From Gluconacetobacter azotocaptans (lineage in GTDB: Bacteria; Pseudomonadota; Alphaproteobacteria; Acetobacterales; Acetobacteraceae): a stretch of DNA of 64,000 nt. The stretch spans positions 1-64,000 of the forward strand of contig NZ_JABEQF010000004.1 in the NCBI RefSeq assembly GCF_014174355.1, read 5' to 3'. Positions 1 to 9,772 of the stretch are shown one piece after another. Made by a program: the position numbers and the translations under genes. Every line of letters starts with the position of its first letter. The stretch's first letter is position 1. The notes under the pieces were generated by a model. It made no database searches. It was not told the DNA's origin and saw nothing but the letters and a program-made list of their open reading frames with translations.

Positions 1-737
<737 letters not shown>

Positions 738-773
738 TTACGCCATCCGGAGGGCTATCACAGGACCACAGGC

Positions 774-2033
774 ATGACCGAAGGCATGACGCCGTTTCCG
801 ACGACCGGACTCGACGCGGGGAAAGACGGCGACGGGGCGGTCGGGGATGTCGACGTGTGCATCGTGGGCGCCGGGCCGGTCGGCGCCAGCCTGGCCTGCC
901 GGCTGGCGGTCGGCGGGCTGCGCGTCGCCATCATCGATCGTGCCGCCCTGCCGCCGATGGAAGAGCCCGGATTCGACGGTCGCGCCTATGCCATCGCGGC
1001 GGGACCGCGCAACCTGCTGGACGCCGCCGGCGTATGGGGGCGGCTGCCGCAGCCATCCTGCCCGATCGAGGAAATCCGCGTTTCCGACGGTCGCCCCGGC
1101 GAGGCACCGTCCCCCCTGTTCCTGGAATTCGGCCGCGAGGACGCCGATCAGCCGTTCGGCTGGATGATCGAGGCCCGGTCCCTGCGGGTGGCGCTGAACG
1201 CGGCGCTGCATGCGTCGGACAACATCGTCGTCCTGGCCCCGGACGAGGCCACGATCACCCGGACCGAACAGGGGGTGCAGGTGCGGACCCGTTCGGGGCG
1301 GACGTTCGGCGCGCGCCTGGCGGTCGCGGCCGAGGGGCGGCGCAGCCCGTTGCGCGAGCAGGCGCGCATCGGGGTCACCCGGCTGCCGTACCATCAATGC
1401 GGGATCGTCGGCGCGGTGGCGCACGCGCGGCCCCATGGTAATCGCGCGCTGGAACATTTCCTGCCCGCCGGCCCGTTCGCCCAGCTTCCCATGGCCGGAA
1501 CAGCCGATTATCCGAACCTGTCGGCCATCGTCTGGTCGGAAAAGGACGACGTCGCCCGCCGCATGGCCGCCCTGCCGCCCGATGCCTTCGCCCACGAAAT
1601 CCAGCGCCGGATGGGGGATTGGCTGGGTGAGGTGACACCCGTGGGGCAACGCTGGATCTATCCGCTGTCGGCGCAGTACGCCCAGCGTTACGTCGATACC
1701 CGGCTGGCACTGGTGGGCGATGCCGCCCACGGCGTCCATCCCATCGCGGGCCAGGGACTGAACCTGGGCTTCCGGGACGTCATCGCATTGTCCGACCTGC
1801 TGATCGCGGCCCGGTCGCGGGGCGAGGATCCGGGCGCGCAGGCCCTGCTGCGCCGCTATCAGGCGCGCTGCCGCCCGGTCAACATGCTGATGCTGGCGGC
1901 GATGGACGGGCTGGAACGCCTGTTCGGCAACGACAATCCCATCCTGCGCCGGGCGCGCGACCTGGGCCTGGCGGGCGTGCATCGCCTTCCCGCGCTGCGC
2001 CGGGCCTTCGTCCGCCAGGCAATGGGGGTGTAA
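774..2033 (+). CDS. UbiH/UbiF/COQ6-family FAD-dependent monooxygenase
   Basis: A 419-residue flavoprotein hydroxylase of the ubiquinone-biosynthesis family. The N-terminal FAD-binding motif is VGAGPVGASLA (residues 31-41), and the second FAD motif LVGDAAHGVHPIAGQGLN lies around residues 312-330, with the GD and the P-x-x-GQG-x-N pattern intact. Members hydroxylate the polyprenyl-phenol ring at the membrane in ubiquinone synthesis. Which ring position (UbiH, UbiF or UbiI type) cannot be told from the sequence. I chose ATG 774 because the long Gly/Pro-rich extension from an earlier in-frame ATG at 699 has no family similarity; 774 itself still leaves about 26 extra residues before the FAD fold. 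It is divergent from glnK. Confidence 0.85.
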   Translation: MTEGMTPFPTTGLDAGKDGDGAVGDVDVCIVGAGPVGASLACRLAVGGLRVAIIDRAALPPMEEPGFDGRAYAIAAGPRNLLDAAGVWGRLPQPSCPIEEIRVSDGRPGEAPSPLFLEFGREDADQPFGWMIEARSLRVALNAALHASDNIVVLAPDEATITRTEQGVQVRTRSGRTFGARLAVAAEGRRSPLREQARIGVTRLPYHQCGIVGAVAHARPHGNRALEHFLPAGPFAQLPMAGTADYPNLSAIVWSEKDDVARRMAALPPDAFAHEIQRRMGDWLGEVTPVGQRWIYPLSAQYAQRYVDTRLALVGDAAHGVHPIAGQGLNLGFRDVIALSDLLIAARSRGEDPGAQALLRRYQARCRPVNMLMLAAMDGLERLFGNDNPILRRARDLGLAGVHRLPALRRAFVRQAMGV

Positions 2034-2102
2034 CCCGCCCCTCTGGTCAGGAGGGGGGGCGGGTTCCCATATCGGCTGTTCCGTGCAACCGTCAGGTCCG
2101 TC

Positions 2103-2966
2103 ATGCCCGATACATCCACCATATCCGCCCCGGGCTCCCGCGTGGGACGCCCCGTCGCAGACCCCACCCTGTCGGCTGTCGATCAGCAGCGGCTGTGGGA
2201 AGAACTCGCGCATGGGTGCGAGGGGTGTGGCGATCCGCTGGTGCGCGGCCTGCTGGCGACCGGCATCCGCAACCATGCGACCTTCGCCAACGCGCTGGCG
2301 GCGCTGATCGGGCGGAAGCTGGGCGACCGGTCGGTGGCCGATGACGCCCTGTCCGAACTGGTGACCGAAGTCTTCCTGGCCGACCCCGAGATCGTGGCCG
2401 CCGCCGCCGCCGACCTGGTCGCGATTCGCGAGCGTGACCCCGCTACCGCCGACTACGCGACGCCGTTCCTGTTCTTCAAAGGCTACCACGCGGTGCAGAG
2501 CCATCGCGTGGCCCATTGGCTGTGGCGGGCCGGCCGCCGCCATCTGGCGCTGCATCTGCAAAGCCGGGCGTCCGAACTGTTCGCCGTCGATATCCATCCG
2601 GCGGCGCGGCTGGGGCGGCGGATCCTGCTCGACCACGGCACCGGGATCGTGATCGGCGAGACCTCGGTGCTGGAAGACGACGTGTCGCTGCTGCAGGGGG
2701 TGACGCTGGGCGGCACGGGTAAGAATGTCGGCGACCGCCATCCCAAGGTCCGGCGCGGTGTCCTGATCGGCGCGGGCGCCAAGATCCTGGGGAATATCGA
2801 ACTGGGCGAGGGGGCGAAGGTCGGCGCGGGCTCGATCGTCCTGGAATCGGTGCCGCCGTTCACCACCGTCGTCGGCAACCCGGCCCGGCCGGTGGGCACG
2901 CGCCATTCCGCGCTGCCGGCCTTCACCATGGATCAGATGCTGCCGCCGATCGACTACATGATCTGA
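2103..2966 (+). CDS. cysE: Serine O-acetyltransferase
   Basis: A 287-residue protein of the CysE family, which makes O-acetylserine from serine and acetyl-CoA, the first committed step of cysteine synthesis. The N-terminal helical domain (about residues 25-165) carries the family's FLFFKGYHAVQSHR segment with the catalytic histidine. The C-terminal left-handed beta-helix of hexapeptide repeats follows (about 165-265), with the active-site LLDHGTGIVIGE segment, the acetyl-CoA-binding GGTGK loop and GDRHPKV. The C-terminus ends in isoleucine (DYMI), which in this family often docks into O-acetylserine sulfhydrylase. The first 25 residues are Pro/Ser-rich and variable. It appears monocistronic here. 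Confidence 0.95.
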   Translation: MPDTSTISAPGSRVGRPVADPTLSAVDQQRLWEELAHGCEGCGDPLVRGLLATGIRNHATFANALAALIGRKLGDRSVADDALSELVTEVFLADPEIVAAAAADLVAIRERDPATADYATPFLFFKGYHAVQSHRVAHWLWRAGRRHLALHLQSRASELFAVDIHPAARLGRRILLDHGTGIVIGETSVLEDDVSLLQGVTLGGTGKNVGDRHPKVRRGVLIGAGAKILGNIELGEGAKVGAGSIVLESVPPFTTVVGNPARPVGTRHSALPAFTMDQMLPPIDYMI

Positions 2967-3062
2967 AGCGGAATCCGAATATCAGGCGTTTCCGATCTGG
3001 ACATCCCCGGCATTGGACCGAACACTGCCAGGGGGAAACGGCTGAAAAAAGGATAAGACGGC

Positions 3063-4451
3063 ATGAAAGCTGGGGATCGTATCGCGTGGGCGATGTCACT
3101 GGCGGTGTGCGGCGGGCTATATTCCGGCGCGGCCATGGCGGCGGCGCCGGTTCTTCTGGATCATACGACGCTGATCGACGGCACGGGGGCCGCGGCGCAG
3201 TCCGACAGCGCGATCCTGATCCAGGACGGGCGTATCGCGGCCGTGGGGCATAGCGGCGCCGTCGCGGTGCCCGGGGGGACGAAGACGGTCGATCTGTCCG
3301 GCATGACGGTCCTGCCCGGCCTGATCTCGGACCACAGCCACACCGGCCTGGTCAAAGGCACGAAGGTGGACGCGTCGAATTATACGCGTGCCAACATCCT
3401 GGCGGCCCTGAAACAGTACGAACGGTACGGTGTGCTGACGGTCACGTCGCTGGGCCTGAACAACTCGCCGCTGTTCGACCAGTTGCGGCAGGAACAGCAT
3501 GCGGGCAGCAATCCCGGCGCCGACCTGTTCGGCGTCGATCAGGGGATCGGCGCGCCGGACGGCGTGCCGCCGCAGGGCATGTTCCATCTGGGGCCCGACC
3601 AGATCTATCGTCCCACCACCGAGGCCGAGGCCCGCGCCGCCGTCGATCGCATGGTCGACGAGGGCACCGACCTGGTGAAGGTCTGGGTGGACACGTTCCG
3701 CAACGGCGTGCCGGGCGCGAAGGGCTTCCCCAAGATGGATCCCGCGATCTACCGCGCCGTGATCGCCGAGGCCCATGCGCGCGGCAAGCGGGTTGCCGCC
3801 CATATCCACGACCTGTCGGACGCCAAGGCGCTGGTCGAGGCCGGGGCCGATATCATCGCCCATGGGGTGCGCGACCAGCCGGTCGATACCGACTTCATCA
3901 TGCTGATGGAACAGAAGGGCGCGTGGTATATCGCGACCCTCGATCTGGACGAGGCCAATTACATCTTCGCCCTGCACCCGGAATGGCTGGACGATCCGGT
4001 CCTGTCGACGGGGCTCAGCCCCGAACTGCGCGCGCAGTTCGCCGACCCGGCCTGGCGGGCCAAGGTGCTGGCGGCCCCGCTGACCGCCGCATCCAAGGCG
4101 GCGCTGGCCATCAACGAACATAATCTGCTGACCTTGTACCGGGCCGGGATCCGCATCGGGTTCGGAACCGATTCGGGCGCGTCGCCCACCCGTATTCCCG
4201 GCTTCGCCGAACATCGGGAACTGAAGCTGATGGTCGAGGCCGGCCTGACGCCGATGCAGGCGCTGGCGGTGGCGACGGGCAATGCCGCCGCCTTGATGCA
4301 CCTGTCCGATCGCGGCGTGATCCTGCCCGGCCGCCTGGCCGACCTGTTCGTCGTGTCCGGCGACCCGGCCACCGACATCACGGCCGTCGACAGGATCGAG
4401 CAGGTCTGGCATCGCGGGGTGAAGACCGACGGACCGCTGGTCGCGCGATAG
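3063..4451 (+). CDS. Secreted metal-dependent amidohydrolase
   Basis: A 462-residue amidohydrolase-superfamily protein (imidazolonepropionase/prolidase-like branch). Residues 1-28 form a signal peptide (MKAGDRIAWAMSLAVCGGLYSG, then AMAAAP cleavage region), so the enzyme is probably periplasmic. The metal motif near the start of the barrel reads SDHSH (HxH), followed by AAHIHD, IAHGV and the late GTDSG motif with the catalytic aspartate; the C-terminal composite sheet has GRLADLFVVSGDP. Substrate is unknown; relatives cleave cyclic amides, dipeptides or Xaa-Pro bonds. Here the first motif is DHSH where many relatives have DAHxH; metal ligands are preserved. No obvious partner genes flank it. 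Confidence 0.8.
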   Translation: MKAGDRIAWAMSLAVCGGLYSGAAMAAAPVLLDHTTLIDGTGAAAQSDSAILIQDGRIAAVGHSGAVAVPGGTKTVDLSGMTVLPGLISDHSHTGLVKGTKVDASNYTRANILAALKQYERYGVLTVTSLGLNNSPLFDQLRQEQHAGSNPGADLFGVDQGIGAPDGVPPQGMFHLGPDQIYRPTTEAEARAAVDRMVDEGTDLVKVWVDTFRNGVPGAKGFPKMDPAIYRAVIAEAHARGKRVAAHIHDLSDAKALVEAGADIIAHGVRDQPVDTDFIMLMEQKGAWYIATLDLDEANYIFALHPEWLDDPVLSTGLSPELRAQFADPAWRAKVLAAPLTAASKAALAINEHNLLTLYRAGIRIGFGTDSGASPTRIPGFAEHRELKLMVEAGLTPMQALAVATGNAAALMHLSDRGVILPGRLADLFVVSGDPATDITAVDRIEQVWHRGVKTDGPLVAR

Positions 4452-4486
4452 GCCCGCGCCAGCCCAGGTCGCGGATCAGGAGCAGC

Positions 4487-5731
4487 ATGCCGCATATCGT
4501 TGTGATTGGTGGAGGCCCCGCCGGCCTGGCCGCGGCTGGCGAACTGGCAGGCAGGGGCTGCACCGTCACGGTGCTGGAGCGCATGCCGACCGTCGGGCGC
4601 AAGATCCTGATGGCCGGGCGGGGCGGGTTGAACCTGACCCATTCCGAACCGTTCGATCGTTTCGTCACCCGCTATGGCCCGGCGCGGCCGTGGCTGGAAC
4701 CCGCCTTGCGCGCCTTTGCGCCGGACGATCTGCGCCACTGGGCCGAGGATCTGGGGCAACCCTGCTTCACCGGCAGCAGCGGCCGGGTCTTCCCCCAGGC
4801 GATGAAGGCCTCGCCGCTGCTGCGGGCATGGGTGGTGCGCCTGACCGGGCTGGGGGTGAATATCCGCACCCGGCATGACTGGACCGGCTGGAACGCGGCG
4901 GGCCGCGTCACCTTCACCGGGCCGGACGGCGCGGGCGCCATGTCGGCCGATGCCGTAATTCTGGCCATGGGTGGGGCAAGCTGGCCGCGCCTGGGGTCGG
5001 ACGGGCAATGGACGCGCCTCCTGGCCCGACAGGGGGTTATCGCTGCGCCTTTTCAGGCGGCCAACTGCGGGTTTGCCACCAACTGGACCGAGGCGACGCG
5101 GACCCGCTTCGCCGGCGAACCGCTGCGCGGGATCGCACTGACGATGGAAGGTGCGTCGGGTGCGCCCGTCCGGGGCGAGGCGGTGGTGACCGCCGCCGGG
5201 CTGGAAGGTGGCGCGATCTACGCCCTGTCCGCCCCCCTGCGCGACAGGATTGCGGCCCAGGGGCAGGCGAGGGTGCTGCTGGACCTGCGCCCCGACATGT
5301 CGCTGGATGTGGTTCAGGCGCGCCTGGAGCGGGTCCGGGGGCGCGAGAGCCTGTCGAACACGCTGCGCAAGGCGCTGCGCCTGCCGCCGGTCGCGGTGGC
5401 GATCCTGCGCGAGGGGGCCGATGGGGTGCCGCCGCGCGATACGGCGGAACTGGCCCGGCTGGTCAAGGCCGTGCCGGTGACGCTGCTGGCGCCCGATTCG
5501 CTGGATCGTGCGATTTCGGTGGCGGGCGGCATCCGGGCGGCGGATGTCGATGCCCGCTTCATGTTGCGGGCCCTGCCGGGTGTCTTCGCGGCGGGCGAGA
5601 TGCTGGATTGGGAAGCCCCCACCGGGGGTTATCTGCTTCAGGCCTGCTTCGCCACCGGCCGCGCGGCGGCGGCGGGCGTGCTGGACTGGTTGCAGGAAGG
5701 GGCCAAGGAACGGTATCCGTCCACCCCATGA
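4487..5731 (+). CDS. HI0933/YhiN-type flavoprotein
   Basis: A 414-residue FAD-dependent oxidoreductase of the HI0933/BaiN-like family (flavoprotein PP_4765 branch). It starts with a textbook dinucleotide motif, VIGGGPAGLAAAGELAGRG (about residues 5-23), followed by KILMAGRGGLNLTHSE, a family signature. The C-terminal FAD segment is FAAGEMLDWEAPTGGYLLQACFATGRAAA, also typical. The physiological reaction of this branch is unknown. The stop codon overlaps the ATG of the next gene (ATGA at 5728-5731), so the two are probably co-translated, though no functional link is known. Confidence 0.87.
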   Translation: MPHIVVIGGGPAGLAAAGELAGRGCTVTVLERMPTVGRKILMAGRGGLNLTHSEPFDRFVTRYGPARPWLEPALRAFAPDDLRHWAEDLGQPCFTGSSGRVFPQAMKASPLLRAWVVRLTGLGVNIRTRHDWTGWNAAGRVTFTGPDGAGAMSADAVILAMGGASWPRLGSDGQWTRLLARQGVIAAPFQAANCGFATNWTEATRTRFAGEPLRGIALTMEGASGAPVRGEAVVTAAGLEGGAIYALSAPLRDRIAAQGQARVLLDLRPDMSLDVVQARLERVRGRESLSNTLRKALRLPPVAVAILREGADGVPPRDTAELARLVKAVPVTLLAPDSLDRAISVAGGIRAADVDARFMLRALPGVFAAGEMLDWEAPTGGYLLQACFATGRAAAAGVLDWLQEGAKERYPSTP

Positions 5732-7233
5732 CGGTTGCGATCACGATTGGGGAAGTGCGGGGCGGCGGGCCTGCCGTGATGGATCTGGCGGAATTGCTGT
5801 CCACGCGCCTGCTGGTGCAGGGCAATTCCGGATCGGGCAAGTCGCATCTGCTGCGCCGGCTGCTAGAACAGTCGGCGACCCTGGTCCAGCAGGCCATCAT
5901 CGACCCCGAGGGCGATTTCGTCAGCCTGGCCGAGAAATACGGTCATCTGGTGATCGACGGCGCCATGCATACCGAGGCCGAGTTGCAGGCGGCGGGCGAG
6001 CGGATGCGCGTTCATCGCGCGTCGGTGGTCCTGAACCTGGAAGGCGTGGATGCCGAATTGCAGATGCGCCGCGCGGCGGCCTTCCTGGGCGGCATGTTCG
6101 AGGTCGCGCGTGCCCACTGGTATCCTGTGCTGGTGGTGGTGGACGAGGCCCAGCTTTTCGCCCCGGCCGCCGCCGGCGAGGTGTCGGACGAGGCCCGGCG
6201 CGCCTCGCTGGGGGCCATGACCAACCTGATGTGCCGAGGACGCAAGCGCGGGCTGGCCGGGGTTATCGCGACGCAGCGTCTGGCCAAGCTGGCCAAGAAT
6301 GTCGCCGCCGAGGCGTCGAATTTCCTGATGGGGCGCACGTTCCTCGATATCGACATGGCGCGCGCGGCCGACCTGCTGGGCATGGAGCGCCGGCAGGCCG
6401 AAAGCTTCCGCGACCTGCAACGCGGGTTTTTCGTGGCGCTGGGCCCCGCGCTATGCCGCCGGCCCGTGGCCGTGCGGATCGGCGAAGTCGAGACCGAAAG
6501 CCGTTCGGCCGGCCCGACCCTGTTGCCGTTCGAACCCGCGCCGCCGCCCGAGGAAATGCGCGAACTGATCCTGACCCCGCTGCCGGACCGCGAACTGATG
6601 GCCCGGCCGGCCCGGACGCCCGCGCCGCCGCCGCCGGATATCCTGGCGCAGCTCGCCGCCCATGCCGCCTCGGCGGCCGTGGAGGCCGAAGCCGAGGAAC
6701 CGCCGCCGCAGACCCCGGCCGACCGGGCCGAACAGCGCCGGCGCTTCGCCGCCATCCTGACCGACATATTGCGCGACGAGGATGCCGGCTTCCGGCCGGT
6801 GCATGTGCTGTATCAGGATTTCCTGGTCCGCTGCCGGATCGAGGGCATGGGGCGGCAGGCGATGGACATGCCGCAATTCCGCCGGGCGCTGGCCACCGCG
6901 CGGGCCGGCATCGACGCCGAAACCGCCGAGGGCGAGGCCTGGCAGCAGGCCGAACGGATTGCGACGCCGCTGCCCGACGACATGCGCGGGATCTTCCTGC
7001 TGATCGCCCGCGCGGCGATGGAAGGCGCCCCCTGCCCATCCGACGCCACCATCGCCCGTGTCTACGGTACCCATTCCCTGGGCCGCGCCCGGCGGCAACT
7101 GGCGTATCTTGAAGAACAGAACGTCATTGTTCTGCGTACCGACGGTATGGGGCGGCGAAGTGCCGCCGTCATCGGCCTGGGCTGGGAAACCGCCCCGTCC
7201 GACCCGAATGGCGCGGGTCAGAGCACAGTGTAA
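5728..7233 (+). CDS. HerA-like (DUF87-type) P-loop ATPase
   Basis: A 501-residue ATPase. Walker A GNSGSGKS lies at residues 32-39, Walker B VLVVVDEAQLF at about 134-144, and a downstream ATQRLAKLAKN sensor segment at about 175-185, the arrangement seen in HerA/FtsK-superfamily helicase-like proteins that act on DNA. After residue 260 comes a Pro/Glu-rich linker (about 265-330) and a C-terminal alpha-helical region with a winged-helix-like end (ATIARVYGTHSLGRARRQLAYLEEQ). No NurA nuclease is adjacent, so a role in end resection cannot be assumed. The start ATG at 5728 overlaps the stop of the upstream flavoprotein gene. Earlier in-frame codons run through that gene and are shadow. Confidence 0.85.
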   Translation: MTVAITIGEVRGGGPAVMDLAELLSTRLLVQGNSGSGKSHLLRRLLEQSATLVQQAIIDPEGDFVSLAEKYGHLVIDGAMHTEAELQAAGERMRVHRASVVLNLEGVDAELQMRRAAAFLGGMFEVARAHWYPVLVVVDEAQLFAPAAAGEVSDEARRASLGAMTNLMCRGRKRGLAGVIATQRLAKLAKNVAAEASNFLMGRTFLDIDMARAADLLGMERRQAESFRDLQRGFFVALGPALCRRPVAVRIGEVETESRSAGPTLLPFEPAPPPEEMRELILTPLPDRELMARPARTPAPPPPDILAQLAAHAASAAVEAEAEEPPPQTPADRAEQRRRFAAILTDILRDEDAGFRPVHVLYQDFLVRCRIEGMGRQAMDMPQFRRALATARAGIDAETAEGEAWQQAERIATPLPDDMRGIFLLIARAAMEGAPCPSDATIARVYGTHSLGRARRQLAYLEEQNVIVLRTDGMGRRSAAVIGLGWETAPSDPNGAGQSTV

Positions 7234-7264
7234 CATTACGCGTCGGACGCGTCCTGCAAGGCCG

Positions 7265-7878
7265 TTATTCATCCCAACCGATGATCGTAAGTTCAGGCCA
7301 CAAGGCCTTCCACCTTGCGAGCTTCTTTTCGTATATTTCGCGCGTGATTTGTTTTTTGTTGGGACGCGCGATCGAACCAAACAAATCGGACAGTCCGTAA
7401 GGCGCGCATAATTCCAGGCCGGTATTCTGAGGACGCAGGCCAACCGCTGTTGTGCGGTGGTCGGGAATGTCGCAATGGCTTCCGGGATCGATCTGTAGGC
7501 TGGGATGCAGTAGCCGAATTTTTCCTTATACCAGCAATGGACTCTGGCCTGGTTCTTTACGTCTATCCAGACAGGCACATCGCGGAATGCCGCTCGGATT
7601 CGAGCGGAATGTGCGGCTTCGGCATCCTCGGAAAGATTGTCCGCATCGAAATAAATAATATCAATGTCATTGATGCCGTGAGCAGGCGGATAGCGGAATG
7701 TATGATTCCAGATTGTCTGGGCCACCGCTCCGGCCACAAGCCAGGCATCAGGAAGAGAAATTTGATCCCATCTTCCGAGAATCGTGGAAAGAAGGGGACT
7801 TTCGGCAACAATAGACCGTAGTTTCGTTTCCTGAGCCTCTTTCAGAGGGCTCTTTGGGCCTGACGACCGTGTTTGCAC
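7265..7878 (-). pseudogene. Nucleotidyltransferase family gene (NTP_transf_6-like), frameshifted
   Basis: Two adjacent minus-strand frames together make one protein of about 204 residues. The N-terminal part (7878 to about 7455) reads SLPDAWLVAGAVAQTIWNHTF, then GINDIDIIYFDADNLSEDAE and WYKEKFGYCIPAYRSIPEAIATFPTTA. The C-terminal part, in another frame, continues AVGLRPQNTGLELCAPYGL, then SDLFGSIARPNKKQITREIY and ARWKALWPEL. The family normally has an uninterrupted FPTTATAVG segment; here two extra bases (a repeated CA at about 7450-7455) break it. The gene length is 3n+2, which fits that single event. GTG 7878 is the likely start, 5 bases after the LOG-family stop, so the pair would be an operon. 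Recent decay or an assembly error are both possible. Confidence 0.8.
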
Positions 7879-7883
7879 GACGG

Positions 7884-8471
7884 TCAGGCAGAAGCCGGGG
7901 GGACGGGCGCCTGGGTCCATTTTCGGGCGGGGGGCGTATAATCGTCAAACAACTCGAAGAGTTCCAAAGGGTCCGATGTAACGACCAGCATGCTGGCATA
8001 TTCAGGCTTCATGAAGCCTTCCCGGGTGGTCTTCGCGATCATCGCCAACAGAGGATCGAAATAGCCCTCGACATTGAGAAAGCCGCAAGGCTTGTTGTGA
8101 ATGCCAAGCTGCGCCCACGTCCATTGTTCGAATATCTCTTCCAGGGTTCCCGCTCCGCCCGGAAGCGTCACGAACCCCGACGCCAGCTCCGACATGCGCT
8201 GTTTGCGAACATGCATATCGGGGACCACTTCCAGATGAGTCAGACCCTGATGCGCAATTTCACGCTCGACAAGGGCCTTCGGCATAACGCCGATGACCTC
8301 GCCACCGGCCGCGAGCGCACCATCCGCGACGGCGCCCATAAGACCAACATGTCCGCCGCCATATACGATCGCGATACCACGCTGTGCGGCGAGGCGTCCG
8401 AATGCATATGCTGCATGCTTATAAGCTGGTTCACGCCCTTCGGACGAGCCACAGAAAACGGCGAGTTTCAA
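7884..8471 (-). CDS. LOG-family (TIGR00730) nucleotide 5'-monophosphate phosphoribohydrolase
   Basis: A 195-residue Rossmann-fold protein of the LOG family, once annotated as lysine decarboxylase. It opens with MKLAVFCGSSEG, has GGGHVGLMGAVADGAL at about 38-53, and the catalytic signature pair MHVRKQRM (86-93) and PGGAGTLEE (104-112). Characterised members split AMP-type or cytokinin nucleotides into base plus ribose 5-phosphate. The substrate here is not shown; cytokinin release is a possibility in plant-associated relatives. It lies upstream of the frameshifted nucleotidyltransferase gene on the same strand. Confidence 0.88.
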   Translation of the reverse strand: MKLAVFCGSSEGREPAYKHAAYAFGRLAAQRGIAIVYGGGHVGLMGAVADGALAAGGEVIGVMPKALVEREIAHQGLTHLEVVPDMHVRKQRMSELASGFVTLPGGAGTLEEIFEQWTWAQLGIHNKPCGFLNVEGYFDPLLAMIAKTTREGFMKPEYASMLVVTSDPLELFELFDDYTPPARKWTQAPVPPASA

Positions 8472-8548
8472 GGCGACCTCCCGACATCGGCTTCGACCGA
8501 CGGATTATTTCACATAAGGGCGGGTAAGGGGAGCGGATGAATGGATCG

Positions 8549-9685
8549 TCACGTCCTTCGAATCACCGTTGCCGTCACGCGTTGATGGGCCCTGAAGCCA
8601 AGTGACTCATACAGGGCGATCGCTCCGGCATTATTTGCATATGAATGCAGAAAAGGCTGCTCTCCTCTTGCAAGAATACGTTTCGCGACGACGCGCATCA
8701 GGAAGCCTGCATAACCTCGTCCGCGATACTCCGGGTGGGTACATACGCCGCTTATTTCGGTGAAATTTCCGGGCTTCAGGCGCTCTCCGGCCATGGCGAC
8801 AAGGCGGCCATTGTCGCGAATTCCGATGAAGCCACCGAGGCGCCATGTGCCGGCCCGGAAAGGACCGGGGGCGGTAAGCGTTGCAAGCGCCAGCATGTCT
8901 GCGGCATCGGCCTCTCCAAGATCACGGAATGGAAAACTGCGGTCCTGTTCAGAGACATGCGCGGCAACCATTTGCAGGCATTCGGCGCTGTGGACGATTA
9001 CGGCGCCATCGGGTGCTGCGATCGGCTCTTTTTCAACGAGCCAGATGTCGTCGGTTGCGGATAACCGCGCCAGCGTGGCCAGGTGTCCTGCCGTATTCCG
9101 GCGTGCGGCTCCGAACGGGCCGATTGCAGGATCGAAGCGCCGCGCGTTGGGGGTGCCGATCGACAACGGCGCCTGACGTCCCGCGAGTGCGTTCCAGACA
9201 GGACGGTCGAGCATTTCCAGCGAAGCCCTACGCTGCCCGTCTGAATCGGCATGCGGCGTTGTTGGGGCCGCCAGCAGGCATCTTGCCAGGGAAAGAGCTT
9301 CGGTCAGATCATGCTGTTCGGCGGGAGTGAGACGCGACAGCGCCGCTGCAATGACATCATGCTGACGACGATCGATGGCTGCGAATGCCGCACGACCGGC
9401 AGGGGTGAGGCGGATGGGCCGGGAGCGGCTATCCGTGGCCGAACGATCGCGTGAGATCCACTCGCGTTGTTCAAACCGGCTGACCATGCGGCTCAGATAA
9501 CCGCGATCCAGATCAAGTTCATCTTGTAGCATGTTGGCCTGAACCGGTTCGCGCCGGGCAATTTCCAGCAGAAGCCGAGCCTCCGGAAGGCTCATATCGC
9601 TGCCCAGAAAGCGCGCGTCCAAGGCCCCGACATATCGGGTGTAGAATCGGTTGAACGTGCGGACGGCTTCTATCGTCTGTTCCAT
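8549..9685 (-). CDS. MarR-type regulator fused to a GNAT acetyltransferase
   Basis: A 378-residue two-domain protein. Residues 1-150 form a MarR winged helix: FNRFYTRYVGALDARFL, then LPEARLLLEIA, DLDRGYLSRMVSRFEQREW as the recognition helix and wing, and RSRPIRLTPAGRAAF. Residues about 225-378 form a GNAT domain of the FR47 type, with the acetyl-CoA-binding HPEYRGRGYAGFLM and the C-terminal ANNAGAIALYESLGF. The protein could couple small-molecule acetylation to gene control, but no substrate is known. I prefer ATG 9685 over the TTG at 9721, because the TTG lies inside a perfect 19-bp palindrome that looks like its operator. It is transcribed alone. Confidence 0.85.
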   Translation of the reverse strand: MEQTIEAVRTFNRFYTRYVGALDARFLGSDMSLPEARLLLEIARREPVQANMLQDELDLDRGYLSRMVSRFEQREWISRDRSATDSRSRPIRLTPAGRAAFAAIDRRQHDVIAAALSRLTPAEQHDLTEALSLARCLLAAPTTPHADSDGQRRASLEMLDRPVWNALAGRQAPLSIGTPNARRFDPAIGPFGAARRNTAGHLATLARLSATDDIWLVEKEPIAAPDGAVIVHSAECLQMVAAHVSEQDRSFPFRDLGEADAADMLALATLTAPGPFRAGTWRLGGFIGIRDNGRLVAMAGERLKPGNFTEISGVCTHPEYRGRGYAGFLMRVVAKRILARGEQPFLHSYANNAGAIALYESLGFRAHQRVTATVIRRT

Positions 9686-9705
9686 GAGGACGACGTTGCG
9701 CCATC

Positions 9706-9724
9706 TAGTTGCCAAAGGCAACTA
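9706..9724. promoter_or_regulatory. Perfect palindromic operator upstream of the MarR-GNAT gene
   Basis: The site has 8-base arms TAGTTGCC and GGCAACTA separated by AAA, a perfect inverted repeat of 19 bases. It ends 21 bases before the ATG at 9685. MarR-family dimers bind palindromes of about this size close to their own promoters, so autoregulation is the natural reading. DNA binding is inferred, not shown. Confidence 0.68.
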
Positions 9725-9772
9725 AATTGAAACGGGCTGCAGCGCGCGGTGCTTGGTCCCGGCACCAAACAT

